Shown in pieces: positions 12,358 to 25,767 of a stretch of 64,000 nucleotides of DNA. The notes under the pieces were generated by a model. The model worked only from the letters and a program-made list of their open reading frames with translations, did not search any database and had not been told where the DNA came from. Within the stretch, counting starts at the first letter, position 1, and each line of letters starts with the position of its first letter. Location of the stretch: positions 35,454,001-35,518,000 of the forward strand of contig CM069873.1 in NCBI GenBank assembly GCA_036172665.1, in the 5' to 3' direction. The stretch is from Prosopocoilus inquinatus (lineage: Eukaryota > Arthropoda > Insecta > Coleoptera > Lucanidae). The position numbers were made by a program, and so were the translations under genes.

Positions 12358-13858
12358 CGATGGACTCTAGTAACTCTAATGTGAGATACGAAATTTTCGG
12401 ACGCAGCAGAAGCTGGAAATAGTTTTAAACGAAACAACACGCATTAGCGTTGTTCCTGTGATGTATCTAATCGATCCTTACTCATCTATCATGTTATTTG
12501 ACGTTTCGATGGACTCCAGTAACTCTAATGTGAGATACGAAATTTTCGGACGCAGCAGAAGCTGGAAATAGTTTTAAACGAAACAACACGCATTAGCGTT
12601 GTTCCTGTGATGTATCTAATCGATCCTTACTCATCTATCATGTTATTTGACGTTTCGATGGACTCTAGTAACTCTGATGTGAGATACGAAGTTTTTGGAC
12701 GCAGCAGGAGCTGGAAATAGTTTTAAACGAAACAACACGTATTAGCGTTGTTCCTGTGATGTATCTAATCGATCCTTACTCATCTATCATGTTATTTGAC
12801 GTTTGGATGGACTCCAGTAACTCTGATGTGAGATACAAAGTTCTCGGACGCAGCAGAAGCTGGAAATAGTTTTGAACGAAACAACACGTATTAGCGTTGT
12901 TCCTGTGATGCATCTAATCGATCCTTACTTATCTATCATGTTATTTGACGTTTGGATGGACTCCAGTAACTCTGATGTGAGATACAAAATTTTCGGACGC
13001 AGCAGAAGCTGGAAATAGTTTTAAACGAAACAACACGCATTAGCGTTGTTCCTGTGATGTATCTAATCGATCCTTACTCATCTATCATGTTATTTGACGT
13101 TTCGATGGACTCCAGTAACTCTAATGTGAGATACGAAATTCTCGGACGCAGCAGGAGCTGGAAATAGTTTTAAACGAAACAACACGCATTAGCGTTGTTC
13201 CTGTGATGTATCTAATCGATCCTTACTCATCTATCATGTTATTTGACGTTTGAATGGACTCCAGTAACTCTGATGTGAGATACAAAGTTCTCGGACGCAG
13301 CAGAAGCTGGAAATAGTTTTGAACGAAACAACACGTATTAGCGTTGTTCCTGTGATGTATCTAATCGATCCTTACTTATCTACTATGTTATTTGACGTTT
13401 CGATGGACTCCAGTAACTCTGATGTGAGAGACGAAATTTTCGACCGCAGCAGAATCTGGAAATAGTTTTAAATGAAACAACACGCATTAGCGTTGTTCCT
13501 GTGATGTATCTAATCGATCCTTACTCATCTATCATGTTATTTGACGTTTCGATGGACTCCAGTAACTCTAATGTGAGATACGAAATTTTCGGACGCAGCA
13601 GAAGCTGGAAATAGTTTTAAACGAAACAACACGCATTAGCGTTGTTCCTGTGATGTATCTAATCGATCCTTACTCATCTATCATGTTATTTGACGTTTCG
13701 ATGGACTCTAGTAACTCTGATGTAAGATACGAAGTTTTTGGGCGCAGCAGGAGCTGGAAATAGTTTTAAACGAAGCAACACGTATTAGCGTTGTTCCTGT
13801 GATGTATCTAATAGATCCTTATTTATCTACCATGTTATTTGACGTTTCGATGGACTCT
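12358..13858. repeat. Linker between blocks B1 and C2, short reused modules
   Basis: Ordinary 149-bp monomers not in either flanking block. 12500-13028 matches 10712-11240 at 12 monomers (1788 bp). About 13021-13450 is a four-monomer module also seen near 30770-31200, 37910-38340 and 62500-62940. No gene or other element. Confidence 0.7.
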
Positions 13859-16522
13859 AGTAACTCTGATGTGAGAGACGAAATTTTCGACCGCAGCAGA
13901 ATCTGGAAATAGTTTTAAATGAAACAACACGCATTAGCGTTGTTCCTGTGATGTATCTAATCGATCCTTACTCATCTATCATGTTATTTGACGTTTCGAT
14001 GGACTCTAGTAACTCTGATGTGAGATACGAAGTTTTTGGACGCAGCAGGAGCTGGAAATAGTTTTAAACGAAACAACACGTATTAGCGTTGTTCCTGTGA
14101 TGTATCTAATCGATCCTTACTCATCTATCATGTTATTTGACGTTTGGATGGACTCCAGTAACTCTGATGTGAGATACAAAGTTCTCGGACGCAGCAGAAG
14201 CTGGAAATAGTTTTAAACGAAACAACACGCATTAGTGTTGTTCCTGTGATGTATCTAATCGATCCTTACTCATCTATCATGTTATTTGGCGTTTCGATGG
14301 ACTCCAGTAACTCTGATGTGAGATACGAAGTTTTTGGACGCAGCAGGAGCTGGAAATAGTTTTAAGCGAAACAACACGCATTAGCGTTGTTCCTGTGATG
14401 TATCTAATCGATCCTTACTCATCTATCATGTTATTTGACGTTTGGATGGACTCTAGTAACTCTGATGTGAGATACGAAGTGTTTGGACGCAGCAGGAGCT
14501 GGAAATAGTTTTAAACGAAACAACACGCATTAGCGTTTTTCCTGTGATGTATCTAATCGATCCTTATTTATCTATCATGTTATTTGACGTTTCGATGGAC
14601 TCTAGTAACTCTGATGTAAGATACGAAGTTTTTGGGCGCAGCAGGAGCTGGAAATAGTTTTAAACGAAGCAACACGTATTAGCGTTGTTCCTGTGATGTA
14701 TCTAATAGATCCTTATTTATCTACCGTGTTATTTGACGTTTCGATGGACTCTAGTAACTCTGATGTGAGATACGAAGTTTTTGGACGCAGCAGGAGCTGG
14801 AAATAGTTTTAAACGGAACAACACGTATTAGCGTTGTTGCTGTGATGTATCTAATCGATCCTTATTTATCTATCATGTTATTTGACGTTTCGATGGACTC
14901 TAGTAACTCTGATGTGAGATACGAAGTTTTTGGACGCAGCAGGAGCTGGAAATAGTTTTAAACGAAACAACACGTATTAGCGGTGTTCCTGTGATGTATC
15001 TAATCGATCCTTATTTATCTATCATGTTATTTGACGTATCGATGGACTCTAGTAACTCTAATGTGAGATACGAAGTTTTTGGGTGCAGCAGGAGCTGGAA
15101 ATAGTTTTAAACGAAGCAACACGTATTAGCGTTGTTCCTGTGATGTATCTAATAGATCCTTACTTAGCTACTATGTTATTTGACGTTTCGATGGACTCCA
15201 GTAACTCTAATGTGAGATACGAAATTTTCGGGCGCAGCAGAAGCTGGAAATAGTGTTAAACGAAACAACACGCATTAGCGTTGTTCCTGTGATGTATCTA
15301 ATCGATCCTTACTCATCTATCATGTCATTTGACGTTTCGATGGACTCCAGTAACTCTAATGTGAGATACGAAATTTTCGGACGCAGCAGAAGCTGGAAAT
15401 AGTTTTAAACGAAACAACACGCATTAGCGTTGTTCCTGTGATGTATCTAATCGATCCTTACTCATCTATCATGTTATTTGACGTTTCGATGGACTCTAGT
15501 AACTCTGATGTGAGATACGAAGTTTTTGGACGCAGCAGGAGCTGGAAATAGTTTTAAACGAAACAACACGTATTAGCGTTGTTCCTGTGATGTATCTAAT
15601 CGATCCTTACTCATCTATCATGTTATTTGACGTTTGGATGGACTCCAGTAACTCTGATGTGAGATACAAAGTTCTCGGACGCAGCAGAAGCTGGAAATAG
15701 TTTTGAACGAAACAACACGTATTAGCGTTGTTCCTGTGATGTATCTAATCGATCCTTACTTATCTATCATGTTATTTGACGTTTGGATGGACTCCAGTAA
15801 CTCTGATGTGAGATACAAAATTTTCGGACGCAGCAGAAGCTGGAAATAGTTTTAAACGAAACGACACGCATTAGCGTTGTTCCTGTGATGTATCTAATCG
15901 ATCCTTACTTATCTACTATGTTATTTGACGTTTCGATGGACTCCAGTAACTCTGATGTGAGAGACGAAATTTTCGAACGCAGTAGGAGCTAGAAATAGTT
16001 TTAAACGAAACAACACGCATTAGCGTTGTTCCTGTGATGTATCTAATCGATCCTTACTCATCTACCATGTTATTTGACGTTTGAATGGACTCCAGTAACT
16101 CTGATGTAAGAGACGAAATTTTCGAACGCAGCAGAATCTGGAAATAGTTTTAAATGAAACAACACGCATTAGCGTTGTTCCTGTGATGTATCTAATCGAT
16201 CCTTACTCATCTATCATGTTATTTGACGTTTCGATGGACTCTAGTAACTCTGATGTGAGATACGAAGTTCTTGGACTCAGCAGGAGCTGGAAATAGTTTT
16301 AAACGAAACAACACGTATTAGCGTTGTTACTGTGATGTATCTAATCGATCCTTACTCATCTATCATGTTATTTGACGTTTGGATGGACTCCAGTAACTCT
16401 GATGTGAGATACAAAGTTCTCGGACGCAGCAGAAGCTGGAAATAGTTTTAAACGAAACAACACGCATTAGTGTTGTTCCTGTGATGTATCTAATCGATCC
16501 TTACTCATCTATCATGTTATTT
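13859..16522. repeat. Block C2
   Basis: Copy of 9240-11903. It begins inside the monomer at 13849, which reads CTCTAG in front and GAGAGACG with TTCGACC behind, a combination otherwise kept apart. This monomer is the probable insertion junction of the 31-monomer duplication. Confidence 0.8.
15117..16522. repeat. 1.4-kb core, copy 4 of 5
   Basis: Lies 31 monomers after copy 3. To its right the sequence follows copy 2 (TTTGACG, CTAATGTG) rather than copy 3 (TTTGGCG), at the 71-monomer offset, until one monomer is lost near 17205. Confidence 0.8.
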
Positions 16523-17195
16523 GACGTTTCGATGGACTCCAGTAACTCTAATGTGAGATACGAAATTCTCGGACGCGGCAGGAGCTGGAAATAGTTTTAA
16601 ACGAAACAACACGCATTAGCGTTGTTCCTGTGATGTATCTAATCGATCCTTACTCATCTATCATGTTATTTGACGTTTGAATGGACTCCAGTAACTCTGA
16701 AGTGAGATACAAAGTTCTCGGACGCAGCAGAAGCTGGAAATAGTTTTGAACGAAACAACACGTATTAGCGTTGTTCCTGTGATGTATCTAATCGATCCTT
16801 ACTTATCTACTATGTTATTTGGCGTTTCGATGGACTCCAGTAACTCTGATGTGAGATACGAAGTTTTTGGACGCAGTAGGAGCTGGAAATAGTTTTAAAC
16901 GAAACAACACGCATTAGCGTTGTTCCTGTGATGTATCTAATCGATCCTTACTCATCTACCATGTTATTTGACGTTTGAATGGACTCCAGTAACTCTGATG
17001 TGAGATACAAAGTTGTCGGACGCAGCAGAAGCTGGAAATAGTTTTAAACGAAACAACACGCATTAGCGTTGTTCCTGTGATGTATCTAATCGATCCTTAC
17101 TCATCTATCATGTTATTTGACGTTTCGATGGACTCCAGTAACTCTAATGTGAGATACGAAATTCTCGGACGCAGCAGGAGCTGGAAATAGTTTTA

Positions 17196-18476
17196 AACGA
17201 AACAACACGTATTAGCGTTGTTCCTGTGATGTATCTAATCGATCCTTACTTATCTACTATGTTATTTGACGTTTCGATGGACTCCAGTAACTCTGATGTG
17301 AGAGACGAAATTTTCGACCGCAGCAGAATCTGGAAATAGTTTTAAATGAAACAACACGCATTAGCGTTGTTGTTGTGATGTATCTAATCGATCCTTACTC
17401 ATCTATCATGTTATTTGACGTTTCGATGGACTCTAGTAACTCTGATGTGAGATACGAAGTTTTTGGACGCAGCAGGAGCTGGAAATAGTTTTAAACGAAA
17501 CAACACGTATTAGCGTTGTTCCTGTGATGTATCTAATCGATCCTTACTCATCTATCATGTTATTTGACGTTTGGATGGACTCCAGTAACTCTGATGTGAG
17601 ATACAAAGTTCTCGGACGCAGCAGAAGCTGGAAATAGTTTTAAACGAAACAACACGCATTAGTGTTGTTCCTGTGATGTATCTAATCGATCCTTACTCAT
17701 CTATCATGTTATTTGGCGTTTCGATGGACTCCAGTAACTCTGATGTGAGATACGAAGTTTTTGGACGCAGCAGGAGCTGGAAATAATTTTAAACGAAACA
17801 ACACGCATTAGCGTTGTTCCTGTGATGTATCTAATCGATCCTTACTCATCTATCATGTTATTTGGCGTTTGGATGGACTCTAGTAACTCTGATGTGAGAT
17901 ACGAAGTTTTTGGACGCAGCAGGAGCTGGAAATAGTTTTAAACGAAACAACACGCATTACCGTTTTTCCTGTGATGTATCTAATCGATCCTTATTTATCT
18001 ATCATGTTATTTGACGTTTCGATGGACTCTAGTAACTCTGATGTAAGATACGAAGTTTTTGGGCGCAGCAGGAGCTGGAAATAGTTTTAAACGAAGCAAC
18101 ACGTATTAGCGTTGTTCCTGTGATGTATCTAATAGATCCTTATTTACCTACCATGTTATTTGACGTTTCGATGGACTCTAGTAACTCTGATGTGAGATAC
18201 GAAGTTTTTGGACGCAGCAGGAGCTGGAAATAGTTTTAAACGAAACAAAACGTATTAGCGTTGTTGCTGTGATGTATCTAATCGATCCTTATTTATCTAT
18301 CATGTTATTTGACGTTTCGATGGACTCTAGTAACTCTGATGTGAGATACGAAGTTTTTGGACGCAGCAGGAGCTGGAAATAGTTTTAAACGAAACAACAC
18401 GTATTAGCGTTGTTCCTGTGATGTATCTAATCGATCCTTATTTATCTATCATGTTATTTGACGTATCGATGGACTC
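17196..18476. repeat. 1.3-kb block D1, repeated 40 monomers away
   Basis: Matches 23156-24438 at offset 5960. It includes the GTTGTTGTTGTG variant near 17366, AAATAATTTT at 17781 and ACCTACCATG near 18146. It overlaps the start of block B2. Just left of it, relative to 6627-6776, one monomer (the TCGGACCCAG type) is missing. Confidence 0.8.
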
Positions 18477-21400
18477 TAGTAACTCTGATGTGAGATACGA
18501 AGTTTTTGGGTGCAGCAGGAGCTGGAAATAGTTTTAAACGAAGCAACACGTATTAGCGTTGTTCCTGTGATGTATCTAATAGATCCTTACTTAGCTACTA
18601 TGTTATTTGACGTTTCGATGGACTCCAGTAACTCTAATGTGAGATACGAAATTTTCGGGCGCAGCAGAAGCTGGAAATAGTGTTAAACGAAACAAAACGC
18701 ATTAGCGTTGTTCCTGTGATGTATCTAATCGATCCTTACTCATCTATCATGTTATTTGACGTTTCGATGGACTCCAGTAACTCTAATGTGAGATACGAAA
18801 TTTTCGGACGCAGCAGAAGCTGGAAATAGTTTTAAACGAAACAACACGCATTAGCGTTGTTCCTGTGATGTATCTAATCGATCCTTACTTATCTACTATG
18901 TTATTTGACGTTTCGATGGACTCCAGTAACTCTGATGTGAGAGACGAAATTTTCGACCGCAGCAGAATCTGGAAATAGTTTTAAATGAAACAACACGCAT
19001 TAGCGTTGTTCCTGTGATGTATCTAATCGATCCTTACTCATCTATCATGTTATTTGACGTTTCGATGGACTCTAGTAACTCTGATGTGAGATACGAAGTT
19101 TTTGGACGCAGCAGGAGCTGGAAATAGTTTTAAACGAAACAACACGTATTAGCGTTGTTCCTGTGATGTATCTAATCGATCCTTACTCATCTATCATGTT
19201 ATTTGACGTTTGGATGGACTCCAGTAACTCTGATGTGAGATACAAAGTTCTCGGACGCAGCAGAAGCTGGAAATAGTTTTAAACGAAACAACACGCATTA
19301 GTGTTGTTCCTGTGATGTATCTAATCGATCCTTACTCATCTATCATGTTATTTGGCGTTTCGATGGACTCCAGTAACTCTGATGTGAGATACGAAGTTTT
19401 TGGACGCAGCAGGAGCTGGAAATAGTTTTAAGCGAAACAACACGCATTAGCGTTGTTCCTGTGATGTATCTAATCGATCCTTACTCATCTATCATGTTAT
19501 TTGACGTTTGGATGGACTCTAGTAACTCTGATGTGAGATACGAAGTGTTTGGACGCAGCAGGAGCTGGAAATAGTTTTAAACTTAACAACACGCATTAGC
19601 GTTTTTCCTGTGATGTATCTAATCGATCCTTATTTATCTATCATGTTATTTGACGTTTCGATGGACTCTAGAAACTCTGATGTAAGATACGAAGTTTTTG
19701 GGCGCAGCAGGAGCTGGAAATAGTTTTAAACGAAGCAACACGTATTAGCGTTGTTCCTGTGATGTATCTAATAGATCCTTATTTATCTACCATGTTATTT
19801 GACGTTTCGATGGACTCTAGTAACTCTGATGTGAGATACGAAGTTTTTGGACGCAGCAGGAGCTGGAAATAGTTTTAAACGAAACAACACGTATTAGCGT
19901 TGTTGCTGTGATGTATCTAATCGATCCTTATTTATCTATCATGTTATTTGACGTTTCGATGGACTCTAGTAACTCTGATGTGAGATACGAAGTTTTTGGA
20001 CGCAGCAGGAGCTGGAAATAGTTTTAAACGAAACAACACGTATTAGCGGTGTTCCTGTGATGTATCTAATCGATCCTTATTTATCTATCATGTTATTTGA
20101 CGTATCGATGGACTCTAGTAACTCTAATGTGAGATACGAAGTTTTTGGGTGCAGCAGGAGCTGGAAATAGTTTTAAACGAAGCAACACGTATTAGCGTTG
20201 TTCCTGTGATGTATCTAATAGATCCTTACTTAGCTACTATGTTATTTGACGTTTCGATGGACTCCAGTAACTCTAATGTGAGATACGAAATTTTCGGGCG
20301 CAGCAGAAGCTGGAAATAGTGTTAAACGAAACAACACGCATTAGCGTTGTTCCTGTGATGTATCTAATCGATCCTTACTCATCTATCATGTTATTTGACG
20401 TTTCGATGGACTCCAGTAACTCTAATGTGAGATACGAAATTTTCGGACGCAGCAGAAGCTGGAAATAGTTTTAAACGAAACAACACGCATTAGCGTTGTT
20501 CCTGTGATGTATCTAATCGATCCTTACTCATCTATCATGTTATTTGACGTTTCGATGGACTCTAGTAACTCTGATGTGAGATACGAAGTTTTTGGACGCA
20601 GCAGGAGCTGGAAATAGTTTTAAACGAAACAACACGTATTAGCGTTGTTCCTGTGATGTATCTAATCGATCCTTACTCATCTATCATGTTATTTGACGTT
20701 TGGATGGACTCCAGTAACTCTGATGTGAGATACAAAGTTCTCGGACGCAGCAGAAGCTGGAAATAGTTTTGAACGAAACAACACGTATTAGCGTTGTTCC
20801 TGTGATGTATCTAATCGATCCTTACTTATCTATCATGTTATTTGACGTTTGGATGGACTCCAGTAACTCTGATGTGAGATACAAAATTTTCGGACGCAGC
20901 AGAAGCTGGAAATAGTTTTAAACGAAACGACACGCATTAGCGTTGTTCCTGTGATGTATCTAATCGATCCTTACTTATCTACTATGTTATTTGACGTTTC
21001 GATGGACTCCAGTAACTCTGATGTGAGAGACGAAATTTTCGAACGCAGTAGGAGCTAGAAATAGTTTTAAACGAAACAACACGCATTAGCGTTGTTCCTG
21101 TGATGTATCTAATCGATCCTTACTCATCTACCATGTTATTTGACGTTTGAATGGACTCCAGTAACTCTGATGTAGGAGACGAAATTTTCGAACGCAGCAG
21201 AATCTGGAAATAGTTTTAAATGAAACAACACGCATTAGCGTTGTTCCTGTGATGTATCTAATCGATCCTTACTCATCTATCATGTTATTTGACGTTTCGA
21301 TGGACTCTAGTAACTCTGATGTGAGATACGAAGTTCTTGGACGCAGCAGGAGCTGGAAATAGTTTTAAACGAAACAACACGTATTAGCGTTGTTACTGTG

Positions 21401-22042
21401 ATGTATCTAATCGATCCTTACTCATCTATCATGTTATTTGACGTTTGGATGGACTCCAGTAACTCTGATGTGAGATACAAAGTTCTCGGACGCAGCAGAA
21501 GCTGGAAATAGTTTTAAACGAAACAACACGCATTAGTGTTGTTCCTGTGATGTATCTAATCGATCCTTACTCATCTATCATGTTATTTGGCGTTTCGATG
21601 GACTCCAGTAACTCTGATGTGAGATACGAAGTTTTTGGACGCAGTAGGAGCTGGAAATAGTTTTAAACGAAACAACACGCATTAGCGTTGTTCCTGTGAT
21701 GTATCTAATCGATCCTTACTCATCTACCATGTTATTTGACGTTTGAATGGACTCCAGTAACTCTGATGTGAGATACAAAGTTGTCGGACGCAGCAGAAGC
21801 TGGAAATAGTTTTAAACGAAACAACACGCATTAGCGTTGTTCCTGTGATGTATCTAATCGATCCTTACTCATCTATCATGTTATTTGACGTTTCGATGGA
21901 CTCCAGTAACTCTAATGTGAGATACGAAATTCTCGGGCGCAGCAGGAGCTGGAAATAGTTTTAAACGAAACAACACGCATTAGCGTTGTTCCTGTGATGT
22001 ATCTAATCGATCCTTACTCATCTATCATGTTATTTGACGTTT
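17623..22042. repeat. 4.4-kb block B2
   Basis: Second copy of 7938-12357. Private changes include AAACAAAACGTATT near 18246, AAACTTAACAAC near 19581 and CTCTAGAAACTC near 19668. Two differences near 21935-21945 (GGGCGCAGCAGGAG here, GGACGCAGCAGAAG in B1) precede the point where the copies part. Confidence 0.85.
20183..21588. repeat. 1.4-kb core, copy 5 of 5
   Basis: Lies 34 monomers after copy 4 and 65 after copy 3, with which it shares TGTAGGAGAC (21171) and the right flank. It is thus part of the larger 65-monomer duplication. Confidence 0.8.
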
Positions 22043-23155
22043 GAATGGACTCCAGTAACTCTGAAGTGAGATACAAAGTTCTCGGACGCAGCAGAAGCTG
22101 GAAATAGTTTTGAACGAAACAACACGTATTAGCGTTGTTCCTGTGATGTATCTAATCGATCCTTACTTATCTACTATGTTATTTGACGTTTCGATGGACT
22201 CCAGTAACTCTGATGTGAGAGACGAAATTTTCGACCGCAGCAGAATCTGGAAATAGTTTTAAATGAAACAACACGCATTAGCCTTGTTCCTGTGATGTAT
22301 CTAATCGATCCTTACTCATCTATCATGTTATTTGACGTTTCGATGGACTCTAGTAACTCTGATGTGAGATACGAAGTTTTTGGACGCAGCAGGAGCTGGA
22401 AATAGTTTTAAACGAAACAACACGTATTAGCGTTGTTCCTGTGATGTATCTAATCGATCCTTACTCATCTATCATGTTATTTGACGTTTGGATGGACTCC
22501 AGTAACTCTGATGTGAGATACAAAGTTCTCGGACGCAGCAGAAGCTGGAAATAGTTTTAAACGAAACAACACGCATTAGTGTTGTTCCTGTGATGTATCT
22601 AATCGATCCTTACTCATCTATCATGTTATTTGGCGTTTCGATGGACTCCAGTAACTCTGATGTGAGATACGAAGTTTTTGGACGCAGTAGGAGCTGGAAA
22701 TAGTTTTAAACGAAACAACACGCATTAGCGTTGTTCCTGTGATGTATCTAATCGATCCTTACTCATCTACCATGTTATTTGACGTTTGAATGGACTCCAG
22801 TAACTCTGATGTGAGATACAAAGTTGTCGGACGCAGCAGAAGCTGGAAATAGTTTTAAACGAAACAACACGCATTAGCGTTGTTCCTGTGATGTATCTAA
22901 TCGATCCTTACTCATCTATCATGTTATTTGACGTTTCGATGGACTCCAGTAACTCTAATGTGAGATACGAAATTCTCGGACGCAGCAGGAGCTGGAAATA
23001 GTTTTAAACGAAACAACACGCATCAGCGTTGTTCCTGTGATGTATCTAATCGATCCTTACTCATCTATCATGTTATTTGACGTTTGAATGGACTCCAGTA
23101 ACTCTGAAGTGAGATACAAAGTTCTCGGACGCAGCAGAAGCTGGAAATAGTTTTG
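22043..23155. repeat. Third, partial copy of the 26-mer order
   Basis: The subtype order from about 22043 to 23330 follows that at 2820-4090 and at 6694-7920 (GAAGTGAG, TTTTGAACG, GAGAGACG, GTGTTGTTCC, TTTGGCG, CTACCATG, GTTGTCGG). The GTTGTTGTTGTG variant at its end (near 23325) lies 129 monomers after the one near 4104. Small private changes: TAGCCTTG near 22278 and GCATCAGCG near 23020. Confidence 0.7.
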
Positions 23156-24438
23156 AACGAAACAACACGTATTAGCGTTGTTCCTGTGATGTATCTAATC
23201 GATCCTTACTTATCTACTATGTTATTTGACGTTTCGATGGACTCCAGTAACTCTGATGTGAGAGACGAAATTTTCGACCGCAGCAGAATCTGGAAATAGT
23301 TTTAAATGAAACAACACGCATTAGCGTTGTTGTTGTGATGTATCTAATCGATCCTTACTCATCTATCATGTTATTTGACGTTTCGATGGACTCTAGTAAC
23401 TCTGATGTGAGATACGAAGTTTTTGGACGCAGCAGGAGCTGGAAATAGTTTTAAACGAAACAACACGTATTAGCGTTGTTCCTGTGATGTATCTAATCGA
23501 TCCTTACTCATCTATCATGTTATTTGACGTTTGGATGGACTCCAGTAACTCTGATGTGAGATACAAAGTTCTCGGACGCAGCAGAAGCTGGAAATAGTTT
23601 TAAACGAAACAACACGCATTAGTGTTGTTCCTGTGATGTATCTAATCGATCCTTACTCATCTATCATGTTATTTGGCGTTTCGATGGACTCCAGTAACTC
23701 TGATGTGAGATACGAAGTTTTTGGACGCAGCAGGAGCTGGAAATAATTTTAAACGAAACAACACGCATTAGCGTTGTTCCTGTGATGTATCTAATCGATC
23801 CTTACTCATCTATCATGTTATTTGGCGTTTGGATGGACTCTAGTAACTCTGATGTGAGATACGAAGTTTTTGGACGCAGCAGGAGCTGGAAATAGTTTTA
23901 AACGAAACAACACGCATTACCGTTTTTCCTGTGATGTATCTAATCGATCCTTATTTATCTATCATGTTATTTGACGTTTCGATGGACTCTAGTAACTCTG
24001 ATGTAAGATACGAAGTTTTTGGGCGCAGCAGGAGCTGGAAATAGTTTTAAACGAAGCAACACGTATTAGCGTTGTTCCTGTGATGTATCTAATAGATCCT
24101 TATTTACCTACCATGTTATTTGACGTTTCGATGGACTCTAGTAACTCTGATGTGAGATACGAAGTTTTTGGACGCAGCAGGAGCTGGAAATAGTTTTAAA
24201 CGAAACAACACGTATTAGCGTTGTTGCTGTGATGTATCTAATCGATCCTTATTTATCTATCATGTTATTTGACGTTTCGATGGACTCTCTAGTAACTCTG
24301 ATGTGAGATACGAAGTTTTTGGACGCAGCAGGAGCTGGAAATAGTTTTAAACGAAACAACACGTATTAGCGTTGTTCCTGTGATGTATCTAATCGATCCT
24401 TATTTATCTATCATGTTATTTGACGTATCGATGGACTC
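23156..24438. repeat. 1.3-kb block D2, ends the indel-free zone
   Basis: Copy of 17196-18476 carrying a 2-bp insertion near 24286. It stops at 24438, where one monomer present downstream of D1 (18468-18616) has been skipped, joining GACGTATCGATGGACTC to a CTAATGTG monomer. Confidence 0.8.
24279..24429. repeat. 151-bp monomer, first phase slip in the window
   Basis: GACTCTCTAGTAAC replaces GACTCTAGTAAC, a CT duplication of 2 bp. The D1 counterpart near 18326 lacks it, so the insertion arose after that duplication. All 162 monomers from 141 up to here keep the 149-bp phase. Confidence 0.9.
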
Positions 24439-25621
24439 CAGTAACTCTAATGTGAGATACGAAATTTTCGGGCGCAGCAGAAGCTGGAAATAGTGTTAAA
24501 CGAAACAAAACGCATTAGCGTTGTTCCTGTGATGTATCTAATCGATCCTTACTCATCTATCATGTTATTTGACGTTTCGATGGACTCCAGTAACTCTAAT
24601 GTGAGATACGAAATTTTCGGACGCAGCAGAAGCTGGAAATAGTTTTAAACGAAACAACACGCATTAGCGTTGTTCCTGTGATGTATCTAATCGATCCTTA
24701 CTCATCTATCATGTTATTTGACGTTTCGATGGACTCCAGTAACTCTAATGTGAGATACGAAATTCTCGGACGCAGCAGGAGCTGGAAATAGTTTTAAACG
24801 AAACAACACGCATTAGCGTTGTTCCTGTGATCTATCTAATCGATCCTTACTCATCTATCATGTTATTTGACGTTTGAATGGACTCCAGTAACTCTGATGT
24901 GAGATACAAAGTTCTCGGACGCAGCAGAAGCTGGAAATAGTTTTGAACGAAACAAAACGCATTAGCGTTGTTCCTGTGATGTATCTAATCGATCCTTACT
25001 CATCTATCATGTTATTTGACGTTTCGATGGACTCCAGTAACTCTAATGTGAGATACGAAATTTTCGGACGCAGCAGAAGCTGGAAATAGTTTTAAACGAA
25101 ACAACACGCATTAGCGTTGTTCCTGTGATGTATCTAATCGATCCTTACTTATCTATCATGTTATTTGACGTTTGGATGGACTCCAGTAACTCTGATGTGA
25201 GATACAAAATTTTCGGACGCAGCAGAAGCTGGAAATAGTTTTAAACGAAACAACACGCATTAGCGTTGTTCCTGTGATGTATCTAATCGATCCTTACTTA
25301 TCTACTATGTTATTTGACGTTTCGATGGACTCCAGTAACTCTGATGTGAGAGACGAAATTTTCGAACGCAGTAGGAGCTGGAAATAGTTTTAAACGAAAC
25401 AACACGCATTAGCGTTGTTCCTGTGATGTATCTAATCGATCCTTACTCATCTACCATGTTATTTGACGTTTGAATGGACTCCAGTAACTCTGATGTGAGA
25501 TACAAAGTTCTCGGACGCAGCAGAAGCTGGAAATAGTTTTGAACGAAACAACACGTATTAGCGTTGTTCCTGTGATGTATCTAATCGATCCTTACTCATC
25601 TATCATGTTATTTGACGTTTG

Positions 25622-25767
25622 AATGGACTCCAGTAACTCTGATGTGAGATACAAAGTTCTCGGACGCAGCAGAAGCTGGAAATAGTTTTGAACGAAACAC
25701 GTATTAGCGTTGTTCCTGTGATATATCTAATGGATCCTTACTTATCTACTATGTTATTTGACGTTTC
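25622..25767. repeat. 146-bp monomer
   Basis: GAACGAAACACGTATT lacks three bases relative to GAACGAAACAACACG. Its E2 counterpart is at 32630. Confidence 0.9.
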
